A stretch of DNA of 60,989 bases. Source: Deltaproteobacteria bacterium (GTDB lineage Bacteria > Desulfobacterota > Desulfarculia > Adiutricales > Adiutricaceae). The first letter of the stretch is position 1; every line of letters begins with the position of its first letter. Below, piece by piece: positions 46,087 through 54,931 of the stretch. The translations under genes and the position numbers were made by a program. Location: NCBI GenBank assembly GCA_031276635.1, contig JAISMU010000186.1, positions 1-60,989 on the forward strand. Reading direction: 5' to 3'. The notes below the pieces were generated by a model. It did not search any database. It had not been told where the DNA came from and was given only the letters and a program-made list of their open reading frames with translations.

Positions 46087-47091
46087 TCAATTGGTTGGCC
46101 CATTCAACTCCCAGACTCGCCTGGCCTCCTCGGCCAGATCCCGTTGTAACCAACTTGGCTCCAGAACCCGGGCCGCCGAGCCAAACCCCAGCAGCCAGCT
46201 TAAGGTTTCATACTGGTTTTTGACGGTCCAACTGAGGATCAGGGAGCCATCAGCCTGATCCTCAAGGGTCTGGTCCGCGCTCCAGACTCTCTCCCGAACC
46301 CACCGGGCCGCCTCGCCTTGAAACTGAGCCGTGACCCGGAACTTTTCCTCCTCAAACAGGCCAAAAGAGGACTTGTCCAGCGGTGGGGAGGACAAATGGC
46401 GGGTGGACTTCTCCAGCAGCCTAACCCGCCGCGCCCGGTGCAAGACTAAAAGGGTGGGCTCCTCAAAACGAGGCTGGCCTCTTTCAGTCAGGAGCCAGCC
46501 CCGTAGATAGAGGGTGTCCCGAAAGGTAATCAACTCCAGAGGGGCGCAAAGAAAATGGCCGGGCTCCACGCCCGGGCCGCGCTCATAATCCAGCGAGCAG
46601 GCCACCTGGGTCCGCAAGGCCGTCAGAATCAGTCGCAACTCCTCGGCCAGGGCGGAATAGTTGATGGAGCCCTTGACCAGGGACCGGGCGAATGACCGGC
46701 TGGCGCCCTCGACTTCCCGCTCCAGGAAAGCGGTTAACTGGAGCAGGGCCGCCCCCATGATTTTCCAGAGTTCCTCGGAACACAGGCTCTCGCAGAGGTC
46801 CCGGCACAACCACAAGGCGCTCAACCCCTCAGCTGTCAGCCAGGGCGGAGGTAACCTCAAGTCAGTTTTGTCCAACTCATAGTAGGACTCTCGACCACGT
46901 TTGGTCTTGACGACTTTGCAATGCCGCGAGGCCTCCAGTTGAGCGATTACCCGCAACATGGTGGAAGTGGAACAATTGAAGGTTCGCCGCAAGGCCTGCA
47001 AGCTCCAGGCCCGACTGGATCGCAGAAGAAGCGTGTATAGGCCCAGAATTTTCTCGGCGGGCAGGTATTTGTCTTCAGGGTTGACGCCCAT
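46087..47091 (-). CDS. WYL-domain transcriptional regulator
   Basis: 334 residues. N-terminal helix-turn-helix (~10-65; ILGLYTLLLRSSRAWSLQAL, CSTSTMLRVIAQLE), then a WYL-type middle domain (CAPLELITFRDTLYLRGWLL) and a WCX-like C-terminal part ending in LSWLLGFGSAARVLEPSWL. WYL regulators often sense nucleic-acid or nucleotide ligands and control DNA-damage or phage-defence genes. A strong AGGAGG lies 5 nt before the ATG. Convergent with the AAA-ATPase-like gene, so not co-transcribed with it. Target unknown. Confidence 0.85.
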   Translation of the reverse strand: MGVNPEDKYLPAEKILGLYTLLLRSSRAWSLQALRRTFNCSTSTMLRVIAQLEASRHCKVVKTKRGRESYYELDKTDLRLPPPWLTAEGLSALWLCRDLCESLCSEELWKIMGAALLQLTAFLEREVEGASRSFARSLVKGSINYSALAEELRLILTALRTQVACSLDYERGPGVEPGHFLCAPLELITFRDTLYLRGWLLTERGQPRFEEPTLLVLHRARRVRLLEKSTRHLSSPPLDKSSFGLFEEEKFRVTAQFQGEAARWVRERVWSADQTLEDQADGSLILSWTVKNQYETLSWLLGFGSAARVLEPSWLQRDLAEEARRVWELNGPTN

Positions 47092-47387
47092 ATCAGCCTC
47101 CTGAATACTCAGAACTCGCCGGGAGCCGAATCCATGACTAACTCTCCCGCGCTCAAATTATTCTACTCAAGCGGCCATCTGAATTTTGGAGTCTTAGGCT
47201 GATCTACGGAAAAAAATTATTCAAGTGTTTTTCAGTAGTTAGCGAAATTTCTGGCCAAAAAACCCGGCTCCTGGCCCAAATAGCCTTGTCCCTGGCCCCG
47301 GGATTTGGAGCGGCGACTTGCTGAAAGTGGCTTCCCAGCCGAAAAAACGTTAAACTATTGAGACTCGAAAAAAGGGACACCCTATAA

Positions 47388-47416
47388 GGGCGAGCTGAGC
47401 GCTCCCTTTTTTTTTC
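47388..47416 (+). terminator. Orphan terminator-like hairpin before pgeF
   Basis: GGGCGAGC-TGA-GCGCTCCC, an imperfect 8-bp stem, followed by ten T's, 35 nt upstream of the pgeF ATG. No plus-strand gene ends nearby, so it could be a leader attenuator or a leftover. The rest of 47092-47450 is gene-free. Confidence 0.55.
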
Positions 47417-47450
47417 TCGCTCTATCTTTTAATAATTACCTGAGAGCCTC

Positions 47451-48218
47451 ATGGAAAAACGCCAGAGTCATGGCCTGACCTATTACGTTTTTGAGCTCCT
47501 GGCCCCCTACCCGCGCCTGCGGCATGGGGTCTTCGCCCGCTACGCCCCCCCCGAGCTGACCGGGGAGCTAACCTTCGCCTTTGGGCCCAACGTTCCCCAG
47601 GCCCGGGTTCTGGCCAGCCTGGACCTGGCCGCGGCCGCTCTGGGCCTCCCCGCCCCGGCCTTTGCGCGGCAGACCCACTCGGCGGCCATCCTTTTCCTGG
47701 ACCCGGCTAGGCCCTATCAGCCTCGGAGCCCAGAGACCACGCTCACCGGCTACGACGCCCTGGTCAGCCCGCCAGGCCAGAGCCTTTTGATTAAGCTGGC
47801 TGACTGCCAGGGGATTCTGCTGTTCCACCCAGCGAGCGGCGTCCTGGCCCTGGCTCACAGTGGCTGGCGGGGCTCCACTCAAAATATTCTTGGCCAGACC
47901 GTGGCCGCCTTGCAGGAGCGCCTGGGCCTCAACCCCGCCGAGCTCCTGGCCGCGGTCACGCCGTCCCTGGGCCCCTGTTGCGCCGAGTTCGTCAACTATC
48001 GCCAGGAGTTGCCCGAGGCTTTCTGGCCTTTTCAGAACCCGCTAAACCACCATTTTGACTTCTGGGCTATCACCCGCCAACAGTTAACCCAAGCCGGCCT
48101 GCGCCCTCAAAACATTGAAATCGCCGGCCTCTGCACCAAGTGCCACCCGGACTTTTACAGTTACCGCCGCGGCGACACCGGCCGCTTCGCCTTGCTGGCC
48201 GGGACGCTCCCCGACTGA
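47451..48218 (+). CDS. pgeF: Peptidoglycan editing factor PgeF (YfiH/laccase domain)
   Basis: 255 residues. The Cys/His metal site is formed by FARQTHSAAI, IKLADCQGILLF and ALAHSGWRGSTQ, all conserved. In E. coli the enzyme clears wrongly built L-Ser-containing UDP-MurNAc; related proteins have purine phosphorylase or laccase activity. Followed 10 nt later by pyrK and pyrD, a compact three-gene operon. Confidence 0.9.
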   Translation: MEKRQSHGLTYYVFELLAPYPRLRHGVFARYAPPELTGELTFAFGPNVPQARVLASLDLAAAALGLPAPAFARQTHSAAILFLDPARPYQPRSPETTLTGYDALVSPPGQSLLIKLADCQGILLFHPASGVLALAHSGWRGSTQNILGQTVAALQERLGLNPAELLAAVTPSLGPCCAEFVNYRQELPEAFWPFQNPLNHHFDFWAITRQQLTQAGLRPQNIEIAGLCTKCHPDFYSYRRGDTGRFALLAGTLPD

Positions 48219-48228
48219 GGCCCTCACC

Positions 48229-49029
48229 ATGACTGACGCCCCCACCATCACCCAGGCTCCGGTTCTGGCTCTGACTTGGCGCGGACAAAACCTTTTTCAG
48301 CTGACCATCCTGGCTCCCCCGGGGGACTGGGGGGATCCGGGGCGTTTGGCTAAATTGCGAGCCTGGGGTCAGCCACCCGCTGGTCAGCCCCTGCTGGACC
48401 GGCCTTTTTCCGTCCACCGCTACCGCCCGGGCGCCCGGGAGCTGGACTTTCTGATCCGGGTGGTCGGCCCGGGCACCCAAGCCCTAGCCCAACTCCGACC
48501 GGGCCAGACCCTCCAGATCACTGGGCCCCTGGGGCAAGGCTTGCGACGGCTCCAGCCCGACTTCCCCCAGACCCCCTTGTATCTGGTGGCCGGGGGGGTG
48601 GGGCTGGCCCCCCAGGCCAATCTCCTGGACCAGCTCCAAGCCCCGGCCCATCTTTTTTATGGGGAGAGGCGTGGCCAGGCCCTCATTGACCACGACTACC
48701 TGGCCGGCCTAGCCCCCAACTTCACGGCTATATCGGAGGATGGCCTGGGTTATGGCCAGAAAGGCCAAGTGACCGAACCGCTTCTGGCCGCCCTAAATCA
48801 AGAAAGGCGGGCCATCTTCGCTTGTGGGCCTCCGGGTCTGCTGACCGCCCTGGCCCCGGTGGCCAGGACATACAAAGTTCCCTACTGGGCTTCGGTGGAG
48901 GCTTTCCTGGCTTGCGGCCTGGGCGTGTGCCTGTCCTGCTCCCGGGCTTTAACCGATGGCTCCCGAATCCGTTTGTGTCAAGACGGACCGGTGGTGGATG
49001 GCCTGACCCTAGACTGGGGGAAACCGTGA
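48229..49029 (+). CDS. pyrK: Dihydroorotate dehydrogenase electron transfer subunit PyrK
   Basis: 266 residues from the ATG at 48229; the frame extends back into pgeF but homology does not. FAD site RPFSVHR, NAD region YLVAGGVGLAP and IFACGPPGLL, then the [2Fe-2S] cysteines CGLGVCLSC with a fourth in LCQDGPV. Transfers electrons from class 1B PyrD to NAD. Its stop overlaps the GTG of pyrD (GTGA). Confidence 0.92.
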   Translation: MTDAPTITQAPVLALTWRGQNLFQLTILAPPGDWGDPGRLAKLRAWGQPPAGQPLLDRPFSVHRYRPGARELDFLIRVVGPGTQALAQLRPGQTLQITGPLGQGLRRLQPDFPQTPLYLVAGGVGLAPQANLLDQLQAPAHLFYGERRGQALIDHDYLAGLAPNFTAISEDGLGYGQKGQVTEPLLAALNQERRAIFACGPPGLLTALAPVARTYKVPYWASVEAFLACGLGVCLSCSRALTDGSRIRLCQDGPVVDGLTLDWGKP

Positions 49030-49970
49030 TTGACTCCAAGCCCCAGACTCCGGACCTGACTACTCGCCTCGGCTCCCTGACCTTGAAAAACCCCCTGATC
49101 GCCGCCTCAGGGGTCTTTGGTTATGGCCTGGAACTGGCCGAGTTCTGTCCCCCGGCCCAACTGGGGGCCGTGATCTGCAAAGGGATCAGCCTCGAGCCTT
49201 GGCCTGGCAATCCCGGACCCCGGGCGGTGGAGGCGGCCGGCGGGCTAGTCAACGCCATTGGCCTGGAAAACATGGGGGTTGAGGCTTTCCTGCGCCAGGC
49301 CCTGCCTCCCTTGAAGGCGACCCAGGCTGTGGTCGGGGCCAATGTCATTGGTCACGAGCTGGCCGACTACGCCCGCCTGGCCCGAATCCTGGCCGATAGC
49401 CCGGTGGATTTTCTGGAGCTCAACATCAGCTGCCCCAATTTGGCCCAAGGCGGGCTCTCGTTTGGCTCAGACCCGGACCTGGCCGCCCGCCTGACCGAGG
49501 CCGCCGTCAACCCGGCCGGCCCCAAGCCGGTCTGGGTCAAGCTACCTCCCCTGGTAACTGACATCGCCCTTCTGGCCAAAAAAGTGGCCAACGCCGGAGC
49601 CGCGGCCATCTCCCTAATCAACACGGTCCCGGCTCTGGTCATCAACGCCCGAACCCAGCGAGCCGTTTTGGGGAACCTGACCGGAGGCTTGTCGGGGCCG
49701 CCCATCAAGCCTCTGGCCCTGCGTCAAACCTTCCTCTGCGCCCAAGCCGTCAAAACGCCTATCGTCGGGATGGGAGGGATTCTGCGAGCCGAGGACGTGG
49801 TGGAGTTCATCCTCGCCGGAGCCACGGCCACCCAGATAGCCACGGCCATCCTAGTCGATCCCCGCTCCCCCTTGACGATTCTGACTGATCTGAGGACCTG
49901 GCTGACCCGAGAGAAAGTGGTGTCCCTGGCCAGCCTCCGGGGGGCTTTAAAGGGAGCGAATAACCCTTGA
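49026..49970 (+). CDS. pyrD: Dihydroorotate dehydrogenase, class 1B catalytic subunit
   Basis: 314 residues from the GTG at 49026. Oxidises dihydroorotate to orotate in pyrimidine synthesis. FMN and active-site motifs: AASGVFGYG, ICKGISLEPWPGN, NAIGLENMGV, the catalytic cysteine region LELNISCPNLAQGG, VKLPPLVTDI, and GLSGPPIKPLAL with VGMGGI. Pairs with PyrK as the NAD-dependent type. Confidence 0.94.
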   Translation: MIDSKPQTPDLTTRLGSLTLKNPLIAASGVFGYGLELAEFCPPAQLGAVICKGISLEPWPGNPGPRAVEAAGGLVNAIGLENMGVEAFLRQALPPLKATQAVVGANVIGHELADYARLARILADSPVDFLELNISCPNLAQGGLSFGSDPDLAARLTEAAVNPAGPKPVWVKLPPLVTDIALLAKKVANAGAAAISLINTVPALVINARTQRAVLGNLTGGLSGPPIKPLALRQTFLCAQAVKTPIVGMGGILRAEDVVEFILAGATATQIATAILVDPRSPLTILTDLRTWLTREKVVSLASLRGALKGANNP

Positions 49971-50398
49971 GTCGGCCCAGTCCTTTATTTAGTCTCAAAA
50001 TAAACGCCCAGGACAAAAACGCTCGCCTATTCTGGCTCTGACTTGAGCGAGAGACTAAAAAAACCTCTCTCGTTCCTGCCGCGGCCCCTGACCCGCCTTG
50101 GCTCAGGAGCTTGGACGGGAGGTCGCTCCTGGTTACTCTGGGCGGTTCAGCGATTTCAATTTTACAAACCTAATCTCTTTAATAGTCTCAATCAAGTTTA
50201 TATTCGCAAATTTCTTTTTTCCGTCCCTCTATAATAAATGAGATCTGCCAGTCGCCTAGAGATCTGGCCGGAAGGACAATTGTGGTTATTTCGCTCTGGG
50301 CCTAAAACCAACTCGACCTGAGCTCCCCAGTCGAAAATAGCCAGCCCCAGATCGATAAACCTCTTCGCCCCCAGTTTGAACAGGCCGAGGTAGTCTTT

Positions 50399-50784
50399 TC
50401 CACGGTTTATCCGAAACTTCGGATAAGCCGCGGAACGCGAAATAAGAACGGCTGTTATATCCAGAAAAATTAATCTTGGCGCCCAAGGAGCCACAGGCCG
50501 CGGGCCTCAACAAGTGATGTGGGCCGCATGGCGGACTTTAAACATAAATGGAAGATCTCTTTTCCCGTTTTTGGTGGATACTCAGAAGGCCCACCATTCT
50601 GGTCAGGAAACTCCCTCTCTAGTCAATCTTGAGAAAACTGTCCCGCTTGATTATAGGGAATTAGCCTTAGCAAATACCAAAGCCGAGGTTAAGGAGGCGG
50701 GCATGGCCAAGGCCGAGGAAGCTAAAGCCAGAGCTGAAAAGCAAGCTTTAAAGGAGGCCGCGGAAGAGGCTAAGAGGGCTAAGG
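50399..50784 (+). repeat. Long dispersed repeat, copy 1
   Basis: 386 bp nearly identical to 60590-60862, which lacks ~113 internal bp (about 50596-50708 here). The left end carries a palindrome TTATCCGAA-AC-TTCGGATAA at 50407-50426. The right end encodes a Lys/Ala/Glu helix (MAKAEEAKARAEKQALKEAA) from an ATG at 50703, part of a frame open 50514-50912. That helix resembles the charged tails of Rpn- or Uma2-type proteins. No full gene is present. The surroundings (49971-50398) show no gene that I can support. Confidence 0.85.
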
Positions 50785-50899
50785 CCAAGCCCGGGAAGTC
50801 TAGGATTAACGCCGTTGATCACATTTTATTACCCCCCGTGAACGGTTACCGCCAATCCATCTCCCTTTTCATCATCTATTTGTTTGGCCCGCCAATTGC

Positions 50900-51465
50900 C
50901 TCAGCCGCCTGACGCTTTTTACTTCCCTGCCCATCAATGACCCGAAACTGACCCTCATCGTGGCTCTGGTCTTTGGCCTCCCTTTGGATCCCTGGCCTGG
51001 CCCGCCAACGGCTGGAGCGGGCGGGAACCCGGGTCCAAGACTTCGAAATTGAGGAGATTTTTTTTTTAACCGCCGCGACCCGACTGAGCCTGACCCAAAA
51101 GCCTTTTCTGGCCCCGCCGCGACCGAGGACAAAGGGCTCGGCCGCGGTCTCAGAATGGCTTTCAAAGTCTGGTCGTGGAGGGACAAACCCGCGCCCTCGA
51201 CATTCAGGCTCAGGTCCGCCTGTCCCACGTCGCGGAGCTCCCGAGCGGCGCGTCGCCCAGCCCCCTGGATTTTATCAAGGGTGATTTTTCGGCCCGAGGT
51301 CAGCCACGACGGGATCCCGCCAAAGATGGCCCGACTCTCCAATTTTCCGCGGCCCGGCGACCCCAGAATCGGAATCTGGCCCAGGTCAACCTCCAAAAAC
51401 CTGGCCCCAGGAAAACCCGAGGCGTCGGAACCGAACAGCCCCGCCCGACCGCCTCGATGGCGCAA
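50900..51465 (-). pseudogene. Decayed GC-rich coding remnant, unidentified
   Basis: GC-rich patch inside a 2-kb island without an intact gene. The minus strand reads GARFLEVDLGQIPILGSPG, GKLESRAIFGGIPSWL and GQADLSLNVEGAGLS, a pattern of short beta-strands like GspN/AsmA-type proteins. It then turns into a low-complexity, probably frameshifted sequence. Both strands are open in places, so strand choice is tentative. 51470-51800 is AT-rich with nothing seen. Confidence 0.3.
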
Positions 51466-51801
51466 ATATTAATCATTTTAATGGCATTTTTGTTAATATT
51501 AAAAATATTATAAGTTAATTTTGTTCACTAATATTAATATTGATTAAGCTTTATTTTTTTACTCCCCAAAAATTGATTTCTTCGCAAAAACCTTGGTTTT
51601 TTAAATCGTCCCCTACAATAAAATTTGTGATTTCAACAGGTTACCAAAAGTAATTCCTGAAAAAATGACTTTTTGCGAGAGCGTCAAAAATTCGGGACCA
51701 GAATTTGTATCGCTCATGGAGAGGCTTCTAAAACTTGAGATAGGTTAAAACCGATATAAAACATAAATTTTTTAATATTTTAAAACTAATTTATTTTTTT
51801 A

Positions 51802-51831
51802 TTGACAACCGAGGCCAAACGCGCTTATAAT
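51802..51831 (+). promoter_or_regulatory. Consensus sigma-70 promoter
   Basis: TTGACA (51802-51807), 18-nt spacer, TATAAT (51826-51831), both perfect, ~170 nt before the ATG at 52002. The best housekeeping promoter match in the window; the leader would be ~160 nt. Confidence 0.8.
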
Positions 51832-52001
51832 CCCTAGATCAAATAAGTTTCGCGGTTGTTGATTTAACCGGGTTCTGAGAAAGACTTTTTTACGCTTGAC
51901 CGTTTTTTTCAGTTTTGTTTTTTTCAGCTTGGTCAGGGGCGCTCAAGCGGCAGGGCCCTAGGCCTCTCAGCAATGCCCATAACCGGGCGTGAGGCTAGCA
52001 T

Positions 52002-54035
52002 ATGGAATCCTCGTCCAAATCTAATCGGAATAAAATCGTCCTGATTATTCTGGTCATCGCCGCTGTGGCGGTTGGCCTGTTTTTCTTTTTTCAAAGCAAG
52101 CTGTCCGATGAGGCCTACAAGACCTTTGAGACAGCCATGAATCAGGGCCTGGGCCAGGCGGCGACCTGGGAGGCTGGCTCCCACGAGTTCTCTTTGATGA
52201 AAAAGACCCTTACCGTCAACCAGGTCAAGGTCACCGTCAAGAAAGAATTCCTCAAGACCGAAAAGCCCCTGGTCATCGACGTGGCTCAAGTCAAGATCAA
52301 GAACGGTCCGCGCCTCAACGAGCTGGAGCGCCTGCTGGGCCTCACCGACTGGCGGTCCCAGAAGGCCACCCACATCTTTGACGAGCTGGCCCTCTCCGAC
52401 ATCCGCGCCCTGCACTCCGAAAATGATATCACTCTCAATTTTAAGCTCAATTCCTGGGTTATCGCCAATCTGGGCTTTCTGGAAGCCGGACCGGATCAGA
52501 CCCCGGGGCCATTGGGTTTTTTGCGCAGCGCCCGCCTGGACAGCAGCCTCATCGACCAGATTTCCATCGCCCTTGATAACGCCCAGAATCCAGAAAAACC
52601 TCAGAAAGTCCACCTGGCTGTGGGCCCGATAAACTTGGTTGAGCCTCATCTGGCCGATAGCCCGAAGGACTCCCCCGCCCTGGATCTATCGGAGGAACAG
52701 CTGGCCAGCCTCAATCACTTTAAGCTTTTAACCTCCTTTTCCTGCCAGGAGTTCCGGATCCAGAACTTTAAGCTCCAATCCGAATTCGAGGAAAGCCAAT
52801 TATCCTTCTCCCTGGAGGATCTGCTGGAGCGAGGGATGTCCTCCCAAGGCCGGGTCAAACTGGCCAGCCTCAAGAACCTGGATTTCTCCATGGTCGTCGA
52901 ACAAATAAACGCCGTCATCAAACTGGGCTCTTATGAGATGACCGACCTGGATTACAGCCGCTTTCTCCAGCGGGCCGAAAAGGTTGTCGCCTCCCTGATA
53001 GCCAGAACCCTGGCTGGCGAAAACTCTGACCTGAGCGTGGACGAGGTTACCGCCATTTATGGGCAGGTTTTCACCTACGCCAATTTATTCGCCCTGTATT
53101 TTGACCTGGGCCACATCACCATGACTGATTTCAGCGGCTCTATCAACGACGCCCTGACTTTTGGCATTTCTAAATTCAACCTCCAAGGGCCCCTCAAGGC
53201 TGGTCGGATCCCACCCAAACTGACCATGGGGCTGTCGGCTTACTTTAACCTCCCCACCCAGGATAACCCGGATGATAAGGTCATCCACGAGACCTATAAG
53301 TTTGGCCAAATCTTCGGGCAGACCAATTTCCAGATTGAGACGGGCTATGAAACCACTTACAACCCCCAGACCGGGGATCTGAACCTGGCGAAAAACTCCT
53401 TCGCCATTAAAGACCTCTTTACCCTCTCCTCCACCGGCCATCTCACGGGCCTGACCGAATCCCTCATGGCCGATCTGGATAATATCGTCTTAAGTGACTT
53501 CCTGGCCCTCTTTTCCGTCAAAGAACTCTTCAACGTCGGCCTGGTGGACCTCCAATTGACCCTGGAAAACCAAAGCCTGGTCACCAAAATATTTGAGGCC
53601 ATCGCCCAACAGACCGGGACCGAGGACATCATCGTGATCCGGGAAATGGCCAAGGCCGGTTTCCAGGCCATGGCGGACGAGTACCTGATGGCCAAGGGCG
53701 TAACCAACGTCGGCGAGCTGGTCCAGGCCGTCAACTCTTTCCTCGACCAGCCCCAGAGCCTCAGTGTGGGGGCCAGCCCGAGCCAGGCTTTCACGCCGGC
53801 TTACGTCATGAGCCTAACCGACGAGTCGGAGAGATTTAACGCCCTGGGCCTCTACCTCTCGGTCAACCAGAATAAGCCCATCAAGCTCAACTGGCTGCGG
53901 CTCGACGATGTGGCCTCTTCCCCGAGCGAGTCCCAGCCGGCTGAGGAATTCCAGAACGAGACCATTGAGGAGGAGCCTGTGGAAGAGGAGCCTATAGAGG
54001 AGCAAATCATTGAGGAGGAAGCTGTTGTGGAGTAA
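52002..54035 (+). CDS. Membrane-anchored beta-rich protein, unrecognised
   Basis: 677 residues. One N-terminal membrane anchor (KIVLIILVIAAVAVGLFFFF, ~11-30), then a long extracytoplasmic part with many short beta-strand segments (IDVAQVKIKNGP, ITLNFKLNS, GLVDLQLTLENQ). This style is seen in AsmA/DUF748/YdgA-type envelope proteins, though I cannot place it in a named family. The last ~35 residues are an acidic repeat (EEEPVEEEPIEEQ). No catalytic motif. Driven by the consensus promoter at 51802; followed by a hairpin. Confidence 0.75.
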   Translation: MESSSKSNRNKIVLIILVIAAVAVGLFFFFQSKLSDEAYKTFETAMNQGLGQAATWEAGSHEFSLMKKTLTVNQVKVTVKKEFLKTEKPLVIDVAQVKIKNGPRLNELERLLGLTDWRSQKATHIFDELALSDIRALHSENDITLNFKLNSWVIANLGFLEAGPDQTPGPLGFLRSARLDSSLIDQISIALDNAQNPEKPQKVHLAVGPINLVEPHLADSPKDSPALDLSEEQLASLNHFKLLTSFSCQEFRIQNFKLQSEFEESQLSFSLEDLLERGMSSQGRVKLASLKNLDFSMVVEQINAVIKLGSYEMTDLDYSRFLQRAEKVVASLIARTLAGENSDLSVDEVTAIYGQVFTYANLFALYFDLGHITMTDFSGSINDALTFGISKFNLQGPLKAGRIPPKLTMGLSAYFNLPTQDNPDDKVIHETYKFGQIFGQTNFQIETGYETTYNPQTGDLNLAKNSFAIKDLFTLSSTGHLTGLTESLMADLDNIVLSDFLALFSVKELFNVGLVDLQLTLENQSLVTKIFEAIAQQTGTEDIIVIREMAKAGFQAMADEYLMAKGVTNVGELVQAVNSFLDQPQSLSVGASPSQAFTPAYVMSLTDESERFNALGLYLSVNQNKPIKLNWLRLDDVASSPSESQPAEEFQNETIEEEPVEEEPIEEQIIEEEAVVE

Positions 54036-54067
54036 GCTCTTGTGAAGAGTAGGCGGCCACTGACCCC

Positions 54068-54094
54068 GCCAACCCGGCTTATCGCCGGGTTGGC
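54068..54094 (+). terminator. Hairpin after the 52002 gene
   Basis: Perfect 11-bp stem GCCAACCCGGC/GCCGGGTTGGC, loop TTATC, 32 nt after the stop. No T-run follows, so termination is likely but not certain. Confidence 0.6.
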
Positions 54095-54134
54095 GCCCTG
54101 AGGGCCAGGCGACCGCGGAGCTGTAACCGCTCAC

Positions 54135-54390
54135 CCACAGTAAAAGGGGGGAGTTTGAATGGCCCTCTTTGAATGGCCCTCATGGTTACCAGGGTCCGGC
54201 TCTGGACTTAAATGGCTAAAGACCAACTTCAGAACGCTTCTCCAGTTCTGACCTTTTAAAGACTCATCAGAGGACAAGCCGGAACTGGCGCGAAACGGAG
54301 GGGGTCCCGGGCCGATACTCAACATTCCCGAGGAGACGTTCTTTTAACGAATAACCTGGCCGTTAGAGGCTTTTATCGGCGCTTCATTCG
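54135..54390 (+). ncRNA. Probable HEARO/omega-RNA remnant upstream of IscB relic
   Basis: About 250 nt, rich in hairpins, directly upstream of a decayed RRXRR/IscB frame, the place where HEARO (omega) RNA is encoded. Visible stems: CCAGGG/CTCTGG (54189-54205, one wobble), CAGAAC/GTTCTG (54230-54250). There is a G-rich GGGGGTCCCGGGCC segment near 54300. A 14-bp tandem duplication TTTGAATGGCCCTC lies at 54154-54181. Assignment rests on position and structure, not on a covariance search. Confidence 0.4.
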
Positions 54391-54640
54391 CAAGTATTTG
54401 TAGTTGACAAAAACAAAAAAACCTTACCCCCGGGTTCTCCGAGACGGCCAGAACACTGAGGGAACAGAAGCGGGCCAAGATCGACAAAATAGTCCGTTCA
54501 CTATTGTTCTATTGGACCGCCAGGCTGAGGACAGCGTTGTTCAGCCACCGCGTTTGCGTCTTGATCCAGGAGTAAAACAACCGGATTCGCTTTTGGTTGA
54601 GGCGGTGATTCCCGGGAGGGAAGGATCAAGGTTATCCTCA
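54391..54640 (+). pseudogene. iscB: Decayed IscB/RRXRR-HNH gene, N-terminal remnant
   Basis: Three frames joined by frameshifts rebuild the N-terminus of IscB-type RRXRR proteins. QVFVVDKNKKTLPPGSPRR is followed by a RAKIDKIV stretch, then PFTIVLLDRQAEDSVVQPPR and LRLDPGVK, then TTGFAF. Canonical IscB reads VFVxDKxKKPLMPC, R-A-R, PFTIRLxDR, LQPLRLKLDPGSKTTG. No start codon, internal stops and no RuvC/HNH continuation remain. The 84-codon ORF at 54404-54658 is only the middle frame. The rest, to 54931, holds no gene. Confidence 0.7.
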
Positions 54641-54931
54641 GGGCCGGGTAGCTCTTAGGAAAAGTGGCAATTTTGATCTCAAAACTAATTGCCCTGGAAC
54701 AACGGTCAAACCTGGAAAAATTGGGGTAAATTGGCGGCGCGTCCGGTTACTCCAAAGAAAATGGTGGCTATGATTACGCCATTACAAAACCTGTCAGCGC
54801 TCATTATTTTAAATTTGATAATATTTTACTCCTCAATTTCGGGGGTTAAGTTCAGACATAGGGAGTCTAGGGTTTAAGCCACGAATCCAATTTCACTCTC
54901 CCTTGTGAACGCTTACGAGCTAAGGAGCCTC

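Noticed and set aside
50043-50234. Plus-strand 63-codon ORF after pyrD
   Set aside because: No ribosome site, no domain, composition shifts midway; probably non-coding.
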